Shown: positions 1 to 7,761 of the stretch, one piece after another | Position numbering within the stretch: position 1 is the stretch's first letter | Layout: each line of letters begins with the position of its first letter | Assembly (NCBI GenBank): GCA_017484005.1 | Contig: JAFUTY010000070.1 | Location: 1 to 48,993 of the forward strand | Direction: 5' to 3' | Origin: Selenomonadaceae bacterium | Lineage (GTDB): Bacteria > Bacillota > Negativicutes > Selenomonadales > Selenomonadaceae | DNA: 48,993 nucleotides | The notes under the pieces: generated by a model | What the model saw: only the letters and a program-made list of their open reading frames with translations | What the model was told of the DNA's origin: nothing | Database searches by the model: none | Translations under genes and position numbers: made by a program

Positions 1-177
1 AGCACCATCTTTCGACAGATGTGCTTTGATGAATCCCTGCTCGCGCATGACTTTCATCGCTTCATGCGCTTGAGCGAGTCGATCTTTATATTCATCGAGA
101 TCCGCTTGAGTGACTTTTCCATCGCCGAAAAGATTGTCATAGTCGAACGAGAATCCAGATTTTAGAGTCAACGCCAT
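1..177 (-). CDS. N-terminal fragment, probable glucose-6-phosphate isomerase
   Basis: Fifty-nine codons are visible before the gene runs off the left edge. The ATG is preceded by a strong AAGGAGTG ribosome site at a normal distance. The N-terminus contains FDYDNLFGDGKVTQ followed by a helix with AHEAM, which resembles the start of clostridial/Negativicutes glucose-6-phosphate isomerases; no catalytic residue is in view. It lies directly downstream of a phosphomannomutase/phosphoglucomutase on the same strand, which suits a hexose-phosphate function. An intrinsic terminator lies immediately before its ribosome site, so expression probably depends on readthrough or antitermination. The assignment rests on weak similarity plus context; another small alpha-helical protein is possible. 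Confidence 0.45.
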   Translation of the reverse strand, partial: MALTLKSGFSFDYDNLFGDGKVTQADLDEYKDRLAQAHEAMKVMREQGFIKAHLSKDGA

Positions 178-197
178 GAATTTTTCACTCCTTCGAT

Positions 198-234
198 AAA
201 AAAGAGGCAATCTCTCGAATTAAGAAATTGCCTC
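198..234 (-). terminator. Intrinsic terminator between phosphomannomutase and the next gene
   Basis: The arms gaggcaat (204-211) and attgcctc (227-234) form an 8-bp perfect stem, followed on the minus strand by six T (A run at 198-203). The T run ends about 20 nt before the next ATG, directly against that gene's Shine-Dalgarno, leaving no room for a separate promoter. Confidence 0.8.
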
Positions 235-268
235 CCGTTTCCAATTTGAAATTTTTTCAGATCAAAAA

Positions 269-1633
269 TCAGCCGCGAATAACTCCAAGGAGCTCATCGG
301 TCTTTTGTTTGAGGAGATCTTTGTTGCCGCGAGTTTCGACGTTCAAACGAATCAGCGGTTCAGTGTTAGATCCGCGGACGTTGAATCTCCAATCCGGATA
401 ATTGACACCGAATCCGTCAACTTTCATGACTTCGCCAGTCGATCCATATACTTCCTCGAGTTTTTGGAGGATCGCTTTGACTTGTTCCGTGTCTTTAACT
501 TTCGTATTGATTTCGCCGGAGATTGGGAATTTCGCGATTCGATCTTCCATCAACTGCGAAAGAGTTTTATCAGTCTGGCTCAAGAGTTCAAGAACGAGCA
601 GCCATGGAATCATGCCGCTGTCGCAATAGTAAAAGTCACGGAAGTAATGGTGAGCACTCATTTCGCCGCCATAGATCGCGTTGACATTGCGCATCTTCGC
701 TTTGATAAATGCATGTCCCGAGCGACTCATGACAGCCTCGCCGCCCATGTTTTCAACGATCTCAACAGTGTTCCAAATCATGCGCGGCTCATAAATGATT
801 TTCGCGCCTGGATTTTTGCTGAGGAACGCTTGAGCGAGGAATCCAACCATATAATATCCTTCGATGAAACCGCCTTTTTCGTCGAAGAGGAAGCAGCGAT
901 CGAAGTCGCCATCGAATGCAATTCCGCAAGCCGCTCCGGATTCGATGACAGCTTTAGCAGTAGCGTCGCGATTTTCTTCGAGGATTGGATTTGGAACGCC
1001 GTTCGGGAAGAATCCATTCGTATCGTTATGAACTTTGACGATCTCGAATGGAAGATATTTTTCGATTTCGTTAATGATTGGACCAGCCGCGCCGTTTCCA
1101 GTGTTGATAACGACTTTGAGAGGTTTCAATTTTGCAGGATCGACATAGGAGAGGAGACGTTTGATATAGTCTTCCATGATGTCGATTTTGTAGACGGTTC
1201 CGGTTGCAACTTTGTGAGACCAGTCGCGAGATTCATCGGCAATAGCGTCGCGAATCGAGAAAAGTCCAGTATCCGAACCGATTGGACGAGATCCCTTGCG
1301 GACGAATTTCATGCCGTTGTAATCTTTTGGATTATGACTTGCAGTGATCATAATTCCGCCGTCGAGTTTTTTGAATCCAGTTGCGAAATAGATCATTTCA
1401 GTTCCGCATTGACCGATATCATAGACGTCGCAGCCTGCTTCAGTGAGTCCACGTGCGAGAGCATCGCTAATCGTTGGACCGCTCAAGCGAATATCATGAC
1501 CGATTGCGACTTTGTCTGCATTGAAGAGCTCGGGGAAAACTCGACCGATTCGATAGGCGAGCTCCTGATTGATGTTGCCTGGATAGATTCCGCGAATGTC
1601 GTATGCACCGAAACCGCTGGTATCAACTGCCAT
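269..1633 (-). CDS. Phosphomannomutase/phosphoglucomutase
   Basis: This cytosolic alpha-D-phosphohexomutase interconverts hexose 6- and 1-phosphates to supply GDP-mannose or UDP-glucose precursors for surface polysaccharides. All four family signatures are present: the phosphoserine loop TASHNP (97-102, Ser99), the metal loop DGDFDR (241-246), the sugar loop GEMSAHH (323-329) and the phosphate loop RGSNTEP (420-426). At 454 residues it is full length for the ManB/AlgC type. The ATG has an AAAGGAGC ribosome site. It is likely followed by a hexose-phosphate isomerase. Upstream lies one copy of a 59-bp repeat. Whether mannose or glucose phosphate is the preferred substrate cannot be read from the motifs. 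Confidence 0.92.
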   Translation of the reverse strand: MAVDTSGFGAYDIRGIYPGNINQELAYRIGRVFPELFNADKVAIGHDIRLSGPTISDALARGLTEAGCDVYDIGQCGTEMIYFATGFKKLDGGIMITASHNPKDYNGMKFVRKGSRPIGSDTGLFSIRDAIADESRDWSHKVATGTVYKIDIMEDYIKRLLSYVDPAKLKPLKVVINTGNGAAGPIINEIEKYLPFEIVKVHNDTNGFFPNGVPNPILEENRDATAKAVIESGAACGIAFDGDFDRCFLFDEKGGFIEGYYMVGFLAQAFLSKNPGAKIIYEPRMIWNTVEIVENMGGEAVMSRSGHAFIKAKMRNVNAIYGGEMSAHHYFRDFYYCDSGMIPWLLVLELLSQTDKTLSQLMEDRIAKFPISGEINTKVKDTEQVKAILQKLEEVYGSTGEVMKVDGFGVNYPDWRFNVRGSNTEPLIRLNVETRGNKDLLKQKTDELLGVIRG

Positions 1634-1685
1634 GTGAACACGCTCCTTTGAAAAAATTTTTTCGGTAGATGATAATGAAAGAGAT

Positions 1686-1744
1686 ATTCTCGCTATGAAA
1701 AAATTTTCCTGTTATCATTCAGAAAATTTTCGAAAATTTTTACT
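1686..1744. repeat. 59-bp direct repeat, copy A
   Basis: This stretch matches 2860-2918 with one difference in 59 bases (A6T4 here, A5T5 there). It contains a perfect 18-bp palindrome, AAAATTTTCGAAAATTTT, at 1723-1740. It sits in the upstream region of the phosphomannomutase gene. The two copies bracket a 1.1-kb segment with its own promoter, gene and terminator. Confidence 0.85.
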
Positions 1745-1753
1745 TCCGAACAA

Positions 1754-1786
1754 AAAAGGATCTCCCAACCATTTTGGTCGAGAGAT
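1754..1786 (-). terminator. Intrinsic terminator with TTCGGA flank
   Basis: On the minus strand the stem ATCTCTCGACC/TGGTTGGGAGAT with an A-rich loop is followed by CCTTTTTT and then GTTCGGA. It would end transcripts arriving from the right before the phosphomannomutase gene. It begins about 15 nt after the stop of a possible gene remnant at 1801-1911. Confidence 0.75.
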
Positions 1787-1800
1787 TTGCAAAATTTTGA

Positions 1801-1911
1801 TCAAGATTTAAATTCCGCGACGCTAAAAATTATCAATACAAGACAAATAGATCCGAATGAAGTTATCTGTTCAAATCCAAATGGTTCAATGATCCATGAA
1901 ACATTATCGCG
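1801..1911 (-). pseudogene. Possible 3' remnant of a membrane protein gene
   Basis: A minus-strand frame of about 36 codons ends with TGA at 1801-1803 and encodes a segment including SWIIEPFGFEQ followed by a hydrophobic stretch (ICLVLIIFSV). No start or ribosome site precedes it, and a terminator follows about 15 nt after the stop. This fits the leftover end of a gene that once preceded the phosphomannomutase gene and was truncated when the neighbouring cassette arrived. Chance is a real alternative for so short a frame. Confidence 0.25.
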
Positions 1912-1922
1912 CCTTCAATCAT

Positions 1923-1948
1923 AAAAAGTTACCTTTAGGCGACTTTTT
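1923..1948 (-). terminator. Terminator of the DUF488-like gene
   Basis: The minus-strand stem AAAAGTCGCC/GGTAACTTTT with a TAAA loop, flanked by T runs on both strands, begins about 10 nt beyond the stop codon of the upstream gene. Confidence 0.6.
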
Positions 1949-1958
1949 TGATTTTCTA

Positions 1959-2744
1959 TTATTCGATTTCAATATCCTCGATGATTGCATACCCATCAAG
2001 TAGCAATTTTCGTGCTTCCTCAAAAGGTATACTGGTTTTCTTACCTTTGCGATTCTTAACAACTCTGACAATAGAATCTTCTTTCAGGACGAAGAGTATT
2101 TTGAGAATTGATTCGTAATCTAGCCGCAATTCTGCTTCCCCATTAATCAGCATCTTGCGCGCCGCACTATCTGCAATCCGTTCTTGCTTGCCTGTAATCG
2201 GATTAACAATATAGTACATATCACCGCCTGTACCTCCCCAAGTTGAATAAGTCACAACTATGGTTGGCTTATTATTGCTGGAAGTAACTTCAGACACAAC
2301 AATATGTTTCTTATCGACAGATTCAACTTCAGGCACAACTATAGGTTCGCCTTCAATAACAAAATCTGAATCATCCTTCAATTCCGGAATATCTTCACCT
2401 GTACGCGCTTTCCACCATTTTGCAAAAACCAAACGATGACACCAGTTATTCCCGCCTTTTCGAACGTCTTCAAAACAAAGCAACACCACAGGCTTTCCAA
2501 ACGATTCATAATAACGCAACTTTTTCTCGATATTCTCCACGCCGAAAGAATCTAATCTTTCATAATAGAGTGGAGAAAATTCCATAATATCATCAATATA
2601 TCTGATTCCAGACGGCATAAGTTCTTTAATTGAACCATCAAGCGTATACCCTGTACGCCAACGTGGTGCGCCCAAAGACATCCTCACAGTAGTATAATTA
2701 CCCGATTTAAGTTCGGGATTTTGAAATCTGCTTGTGTACAGCAT
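1959..2744 (-). CDS. DUF488-like protein with C-terminal duplicated motif
   Basis: The N-terminal 120 residues resemble DUF488: an LLCFED strand and a WCHRLVFAKW helix, as in the family's C-H-R signature; its biochemical function is unknown. The C-terminal third carries two related copies of about 30 residues (around ITGKQERIADSAARKMLING and RKGKKTSIPFEEARKLLLDG), apparently an internal duplication. The ATG has a GAGGAG site. The gene has its own promoter (2792-2820) and terminator (1923-1948), and the whole unit lies between 59-bp direct repeats. Its codon choice has less of the CGA/TCG bias seen in neighbours, which supports recent acquisition. The DUF488 assignment is from motif resemblance only. 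Confidence 0.6.
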   Translation of the reverse strand: MLYTSRFQNPELKSGNYTTVRMSLGAPRWRTGYTLDGSIKELMPSGIRYIDDIMEFSPLYYERLDSFGVENIEKKLRYYESFGKPVVLLCFEDVRKGGNNWCHRLVFAKWWKARTGEDIPELKDDSDFVIEGEPIVVPEVESVDKKHIVVSEVTSSNNKPTIVVTYSTWGGTGGDMYYIVNPITGKQERIADSAARKMLINGEAELRLDYESILKILFVLKEDSIVRVVKNRKGKKTSIPFEEARKLLLDGYAIIEDIEIE

Positions 2745-2791
2745 TTACAATTTCTCCTCACTCTTAGCATTTCACTAATCTATACAGTTGT

Positions 2792-2820
2792 ATGTTAATA
2801 CATTTATAATTCTCCGTCAA
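2792..2820 (-). promoter_or_regulatory. Promoter of the DUF488-like gene
   Basis: On the minus strand TTGACG, a 17-bp spacer and TAACAT lie about 50 bases upstream of the ATG at 2744. Confidence 0.6.
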
Positions 2821-2859
2821 TGACATCTTTGTGATACAGATAAAAGATTCTGCTGGCAC

Positions 2860-2918
2860 ATTCTCGCTATGAAAAATTTTTCCTGTTATCATTCAGAAAA
2901 TTTTCGAAAATTTTTACT
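2860..2918. repeat. 59-bp direct repeat, copy B
   Basis: This is the partner of copy A at 1686-1744, in the same orientation with one difference. Its 18-bp palindrome is at 2897-2914. It lies between the DUF488-like cassette and the YfhO gene. Confidence 0.85.
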
Positions 2919-2943
2919 AAGCTGAGTAAAAAATAGATATCGA

Positions 2944-2972
2944 TTGACAAATTAAATTTCAAAAATTTTATT
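2944..2972 (+). promoter_or_regulatory. Candidate promoter of the YfhO gene
   Basis: TTGACA, a 17-bp spacer and TTTATT lie 40 bases upstream of the ATG at 3012. The -35 is perfect and the -10 is weak. Confidence 0.45.
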
Positions 2973-3011
2973 CAACACCATCTAGAGAATTTATTAAGGC
3001 AGGATATACAC

Positions 3012-5441
3012 ATGAAAATGTTTTTGCCGACAATTTCATTTATGATCACAATCGCGATTTTATTGATGCTTATGACGTTTTTCGAATTCGCACCATTTGG
3101 CAATACCAGTTTTGCATCGGCCGACGCGTCGATTCAATATCTGGACTTTTTTGCATATTTAAAAAGATTATTTGAAGAATCCGCGAGTTATTCATTCACA
3201 TTCGAAAAGGGGCTTGGCGGAAATATCTTCGCAGTGTTGACATACTATTTGGCATCACCGTTGAATTTGTTGATACTATTTTTCGATCAAGTTCATTTGC
3301 ATGAATTTTATAACATCGTGACAATTTTAAAATTCAGTCTATCAGGTTTCACAATGGCATATTATCTCGGAATTAGATTCGAAAATAAAATCGCACCATC
3401 CATAATAATAGCTTTATCAGTTGGATTTGCATTGATGACTTACAATTTGGAACAAGCTCGGAATGTAATGTGGCTCGATGGTGTTTATATGTTGCCGATG
3501 ATGATGCTAGGTTTGCATTATCTTCATCGAAATGGAAATATAATTTTTTTATCAATCACTTCCGCTTTATCAATCATTTTTAACTGGTATTCTGGATTTA
3601 TAAATTTGGCTTTTATCGTTTTGTTTGCATTATGGGAAGGTTTCTTCGTATATGGAAGAATTCGTTGGAAGGAAATATTTTTATCGGTCATTTTTGCGGT
3701 TGGAATGATTGCATTCATTTTTATACCAACTATGTCAGCGTTATCCGATGGACGAGCGGAAATTGACTGGAATCGATTGAGCTCACGTTATGCGGGCAAT
3801 CCGATCAATTTGTTACAAGGTTTAAGTTTAGGCAGTGTGAGTGAGAAAAAGCAGGCTACATTATTTGTCGGCGATCTTGCAACTGTTGGATTGATGTTAT
3901 TTTTTCAGACTGTTCGAGGCAAAGTTCTCAGATCTGGTTTAATTCTTGTTGCTTTCATGCTTTTAATGTTTTATTGGCAACCATTAGTATTTCTGTTTTC
4001 CTTGCTAAAAGATGTTTCGAGCTATTGGTATCGTTACTCATATTTAGCAAGTTTCTTGATTATTTATATAGCCGGAATTTATTTCAGCAGTCCGAAAGAA
4101 CATAAAAATTATTTTGTGTTAGCTATATATCCTGCAGTGTTGATCATAATGCAATTGATTCATCCGATAAATTCATGGTTCAATACCACATGCTCGATGT
4201 TGATTTATGTAATCCTTTTAAAATTTTATAAAAATCCTGTAATCATGATTCCTGTCGTGATTGTTGGATTATGTCATAATTGTGTAGAAGTTGGGCAACA
4301 TTATACGAGATCAAATGTCAATGATTATAAGAATTATGTTTCGCAACAAAAATTACAAATTTCAGAGTTGAAAGAATTGGATTCTGGAGTTTTTCGAATC
4401 AATCAGACAAATACTTACAACGTTATATCAGATCGTAGGACTGCGAACTATAATGAGGGCTTGGCATATGGATATAATTCATTAGCGAGCTATACATCGA
4501 GTCCAGTTAATGCTGGTCTATATTTTCTGGATCATATTGGATTCGCCAAAAATGGTGATAATATGAACATTGTAAATTTGCCAATCATTGCATCAGATTC
4601 TCTACTCGGAGTTAAATATGTTTTATCAGATATTCCAATCAAAGGACTTCGACTTGTACCGAATTCGAATGTGCATAACGGCAAATTGATCTATGTAAAT
4701 GATTTTGCTTTTCCATTGGCATTTGTTTGCAGTGATATTGATCTCACAAGTTGCACATATAGAAATAATTCATTCGAATATGTGAATCGAATATATCAGA
4801 AATTGTTCGGTGAAAATGTTGAGATCTATCAGAGAATATCTTACGAGGAAATTTTTTCGGATCAGCATAACCATAAATATAAGCTGTCGAATGTCGATGG
4901 TGCAGTTTATGGAAATATTCTTAATGATAAATGGTGCAACGCTCGAGTTACTATTGATGACTTAACGTATTTAACTTCACAATGGCTTGGAATTTCAGTT
5001 TTTTACATACCGACTGAATCCGGTGAAGTTATAGTAAACTTTTCCTCTGAAGATGAAATCAATACCAAGATACATCCTCAATTTTATGCGTTGAATGAAA
5101 ATATATTGTCAAGATTAGCAAATGCGGCTCGTGATAGACAAGTCGAGTTTGTAACTTTTGGTGACACTCACATAAAATTTGAAGTCGATGGAACAGCTGG
5201 CGAAAAATTATTTACTTCAATCCCTTACGATGAAGGTTGGAATGTGGTTTGCAACGGTGATAAAGCCGAACCGCAACTAGTTGCAAATTATTTTATGGGA
5301 TTTACTCTACAGAATGGAAAAAATGTGTTCGAAATGGTTTATGTGTTGCCTGGATTGAAGATTGGTATAGTCATATCTGTTTTGAGTTGCATTTTTTTGA
5401 TTCTGTACAGTCGTTATAAATTTTGCAAACAGTTTCGATAA
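3012..5441 (+). CDS. YfhO family membrane protein
   Basis: This 809-residue polytopic protein has about a dozen hydrophobic segments in its first 420 residues and a final one near the C-terminus, with a soluble domain of about 350 residues between. The early D-A-S-I-Q-Y-L-D region, the KGLGGNIF segment and the RNVMWLDGVYMLPMM stretch match the YfhO family of GT-C-like proteins. These act on lipid-linked sugars at the membrane; in Bacillus YfhO is needed to glycosylate lipoteichoic acid. Its substrate here is unknown. The ribosome site is weak (AAGGCAGG). The gene is more AT-rich than its neighbours and its stop lies just before the next gene's ribosome site. Confidence 0.85.
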   Translation: MKMFLPTISFMITIAILLMLMTFFEFAPFGNTSFASADASIQYLDFFAYLKRLFEESASYSFTFEKGLGGNIFAVLTYYLASPLNLLILFFDQVHLHEFYNIVTILKFSLSGFTMAYYLGIRFENKIAPSIIIALSVGFALMTYNLEQARNVMWLDGVYMLPMMMLGLHYLHRNGNIIFLSITSALSIIFNWYSGFINLAFIVLFALWEGFFVYGRIRWKEIFLSVIFAVGMIAFIFIPTMSALSDGRAEIDWNRLSSRYAGNPINLLQGLSLGSVSEKKQATLFVGDLATVGLMLFFQTVRGKVLRSGLILVAFMLLMFYWQPLVFLFSLLKDVSSYWYRYSYLASFLIIYIAGIYFSSPKEHKNYFVLAIYPAVLIIMQLIHPINSWFNTTCSMLIYVILLKFYKNPVIMIPVVIVGLCHNCVEVGQHYTRSNVNDYKNYVSQQKLQISELKELDSGVFRINQTNTYNVISDRRTANYNEGLAYGYNSLASYTSSPVNAGLYFLDHIGFAKNGDNMNIVNLPIIASDSLLGVKYVLSDIPIKGLRLVPNSNVHNGKLIYVNDFAFPLAFVCSDIDLTSCTYRNNSFEYVNRIYQKLFGENVEIYQRISYEEIFSDQHNHKYKLSNVDGAVYGNILNDKWCNARVTIDDLTYLTSQWLGISVFYIPTESGEVIVNFSSEDEINTKIHPQFYALNENILSRLANAARDRQVEFVTFGDTHIKFEVDGTAGEKLFTSIPYDEGWNVVCNGDKAEPQLVANYFMGFTLQNGKNVFEMVYVLPGLKIGIVISVLSCIFLILYSRYKFCKQFR

Positions 5442-5462
5442 AAGATGCGGGAGGTGATAAAA

Positions 5463-6461
5463 ATGTTTGAGGCGATTGGAACTTTGCATTCATATGCGCA
5501 ACAGCAAAATCTTCTCAAGAGTGTCAATCACAAGAAGAAAACCGGCGTGAGTCTCGATCAGCTCAAGGAACAGGCGAAGGAAATCGCGCGGCAGAATGAT
5601 TCGCTCGTTGATAAAATGCTCCAGGCGCAAAAATCTGCAGACGATGAAGCGGCTAAACAGCGAATCGCATCGATCAAAAATCGACTGCTCGCAGGTAAAA
5701 AATTATCGCAAACTGAAATCGATTATCTCCGCGACAAAGATCCCAAGCTCTATAAAAAGGCGAAATCTGCCGATGATGCTCGAACTGAACTCAAAGCGGC
5801 ACTCAAGCGAGCTAAGACAAAACAGGAAGCTCGAATGGCTCTGACTCAAGCGATGGTTAAAGCATCGAGTGAAGCATTGACTGAAATTTCTGCGGCGAAA
5901 GCTAATATGAATGCCGCGGGAGCATCTGGAAACGTCGGCAATGATCTTCAAAACGATATTCAAAATGATTTGTCGAATCAAAATCAGACTTCCGATCAAA
6001 ATTCAAGCTTGATCGATCAAAATCAAAATCTCGAATCGAATCAAACTTCCGAACCAAATTCCGAACAATCCAATACAGTGATCTTTGCGCAAACTTCATC
6101 AGATCAAACTTCAAGCGATGAAATCAAAATGGAAATCGCGGGAGAAAATCTCGAGGAATCAAATGAGATTCAAAATGAGGAACAGAATTCCGAAGTTGAA
6201 AATCTCGATGAAACTCCGGAATCTGAAGAGACTTCCGAGATTCAAAAATCGCGCGAGGATGAAATCGATACGCCGGAGGATATCATGGAAAAATACATCA
6301 TGATCTTCCGTGCGCTTGAGAATGAATTTGTTGAATTCATGAAAACCGATCACGCGAAAAAACTTCCGGAAGATAAGCCGAAGGATGTTGTCAAAATTCC
6401 AAGTACAAAACTTCATGACATGATGAATCTCTATCGAATGCAAATGAATTTCGGAAAATAA
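5463..6461 (+). CDS. Unrecognised Q/N/E-rich helical protein
   Basis: I do not recognise this 332-residue protein. It has no signal peptide or membrane segment. Residues 20-150 are highly charged and predicted helical, with an RLLAGKKLSQTEIDYLRDKD segment. Residues 160-205 are a low-complexity stretch of N, Q, S and D. Residues 210-275 are strongly acidic, and the last 55 form a compact helical tail ending LYRMQMNFGK. The start was set at the ATG at 5463 because GGGAGGTG lies eight bases before it; an upstream in-frame ATG at 5445 has no ribosome site. It follows the YfhO gene closely and ends in a shared terminator. The composition suggests a flexible linker between two helical modules; function unknown. 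Confidence 0.8.
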   Translation: MFEAIGTLHSYAQQQNLLKSVNHKKKTGVSLDQLKEQAKEIARQNDSLVDKMLQAQKSADDEAAKQRIASIKNRLLAGKKLSQTEIDYLRDKDPKLYKKAKSADDARTELKAALKRAKTKQEARMALTQAMVKASSEALTEISAAKANMNAAGASGNVGNDLQNDIQNDLSNQNQTSDQNSSLIDQNQNLESNQTSEPNSEQSNTVIFAQTSSDQTSSDEIKMEIAGENLEESNEIQNEEQNSEVENLDETPESEETSEIQKSREDEIDTPEDIMEKYIMIFRALENEFVEFMKTDHAKKLPEDKPKDVVKIPSTKLHDMMNLYRMQMNFGK

Positions 6462-6505
6462 AAAAGAGATCCACCGATCATTTTTTGATCGATGGATCTT
6501 TTTTT
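6460..6505. terminator. Bidirectional terminator between convergent genes
   Basis: The arms GATCCACCGATC (6468-6479) and GATCGATGGATC (6487-6498) are flanked by A6 on the left and T7 on the right. The single C/A mismatch on the plus strand becomes a G-U pair on the minus strand, so it probably works better for lysA. Outer flanks are TTCGGA (6450-6455) and the variant TTCAGA. Confidence 0.85.
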
Positions 6506-6508
6506 AAT

Positions 6509-7750
6509 TCAGAAACTCAACGTCGCAAAATAATCCTCGAGAGTTTCAGCGCGTCGAATCATTTCGATTCTTCCACTCTCGCGAATCAATAATTCTGCAG
6601 ATCGAAGTTTGCCGTTGTAATTGAATCCCATCGCATGCCCATGCGCACCGGTATCGTGAATCACAATCAGATCTCCCATTTCGATTTTTGGAAGCTGTCG
6701 ATCGATCGCAAATTTGTCATTATTCTCACACAAACTTCCAGTCACATCGTAGACATGATCTCGCGGCGCAGATTCTTTTCCAACTACCGTGATGTGATGA
6801 TATGCTCCATACATCGCCGGACGCATCAAATTCGCCATGCATGAATCCAAGCCGATGTAATCTTTATAAGTGTGTTTCTCATGAATTGCTGTCGATATCA
6901 GCCAGCCAGCATCTCCAGTCATTGCTCGACCGCTTTCAGTTCGCAATGATATTTTTTCTAATCCAGCGGGCGGAAGAATCTCGAAAAACAGTTCTCGAAT
7001 TCCATTTCCAATTGCATCGAAATCGACTGGATCTTCATCTGGACGATATGGAATTCCAAATCCTCCGCCGAGATTTATGAATTCAAGATCGATTCCAATT
7101 CGATTTTTGATTTCGACTGCCAGCTCAAACATCAATCGCGCCGTCGTCAAAAATGCATCGGTGTTTCTCTCATTCGAAACGACCATTGTATGCAATCCAA
7201 ATCGCTTAACTCCTCGAGATTTTGCGATTCGATATGCGTCGAAAATCTGATCGCGCGTCAATCCATATTTAGCTTCTTCCGGCTGACCAATGATATTGTT
7301 GCCGCGAATTATCGAGCCAGGATTGTATCTGAATGACAAAATTTTTGGAAATCCAGCGGCTTTTTCGAGATAATCGATGTGAGTTATATCATCGAGATTG
7401 ATAATCGCGCCGAGTTCAAATGCTTTTTGAAATTCATCGGCAGGAGTATCGTTCGAAGTCAACATGATTTTCTCGCCAGTGACTCCAGCTCGCTGCGAAA
7501 TGATCAATTCAGCAATCGAGGAACAGTCAGTTCCAGCTCCATCGTTCGCCAAAATTTCAACGATTCGAGGATTTGGAGTCGCTTTCACTGCAAAATATTC
7601 TTTGAATCCTGGATTCCATTCGAAAGCTTTCCGGAGTCTTGCAAAATTTCCACGAATCTTTTTCTCGTCATAAATATGAAACGGCGTTGGATATTTTTTG
7701 ATCAATTTTCGAAGTTGATCCTCAGTCAACGGAAAAATTTTTTCATTCAA
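6509..7750 (-). CDS. lysA: Diaminopimelate decarboxylase
   Basis: This PLP enzyme makes L-lysine from meso-diaminopimelate, the last step of lysine synthesis. The PLP lysine lies in FAVKATPNP (Lys56), the phosphate-binding glycine loop is INLGGGFG, and the partner-subunit cysteine is in CENNDKFA (Cys341). The usual H-x-G-S stretch is replaced by HTMVVS, so it belongs to a divergent subgroup and a related decarboxylase activity is possible. The start was set at TTG 7750, because AGAGGTG lies eight bases before it; the in-frame GTG at 7759 overlaps that ribosome site. It is the last gene of the map-glycosyltransferase-phosphofructokinase operon, and the upstream stop codon is inside its ribosome site. 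Confidence 0.85.
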   Translation of the reverse strand: MNEKIFPLTEDQLRKLIKKYPTPFHIYDEKKIRGNFARLRKAFEWNPGFKEYFAVKATPNPRIVEILANDGAGTDCSSIAELIISQRAGVTGEKIMLTSNDTPADEFQKAFELGAIINLDDITHIDYLEKAAGFPKILSFRYNPGSIIRGNNIIGQPEEAKYGLTRDQIFDAYRIAKSRGVKRFGLHTMVVSNERNTDAFLTTARLMFELAVEIKNRIGIDLEFINLGGGFGIPYRPDEDPVDFDAIGNGIRELFFEILPPAGLEKISLRTESGRAMTGDAGWLISTAIHEKHTYKDYIGLDSCMANLMRPAMYGAYHHITVVGKESAPRDHVYDVTGSLCENNDKFAIDRQLPKIEMGDLIVIHDTGAHGHAMGFNYNGKLRSAELLIRESGRIEMIRRAETLEDYFATLSF

Positions 7751-7761
7751 ATATATCACCT

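Larger units (their letters stand above)
1634..1958. other. 325-bp intergenic region upstream of phosphomannomutase
   Basis: It holds the 59-bp repeat copy A, the 1754-1786 terminator, a possible gene remnant at 1801-1911 and the terminator of the DUF488-like gene at 1923-1948. The phosphomannomutase promoter must lie between 1634 and about 1745, but no convincing -35/-10 pair is visible there. Confidence 0.6.

Noticed and set aside
305..1651. A 448-codon plus-strand frame antisense to phosphomannomutase
   Set aside because: The minus frame has all four catalytic motifs; the antisense frame is a by-product of the CGA/TCG/GAT codon bias, has no ribosome site and no recognisable domain.
1686..2918. 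Insertion sequence or integron cassette array
   Set aside because: No transposase or integrase is encoded and no terminal inverted repeats or core-site motif were seen; only direct repeats are supported.
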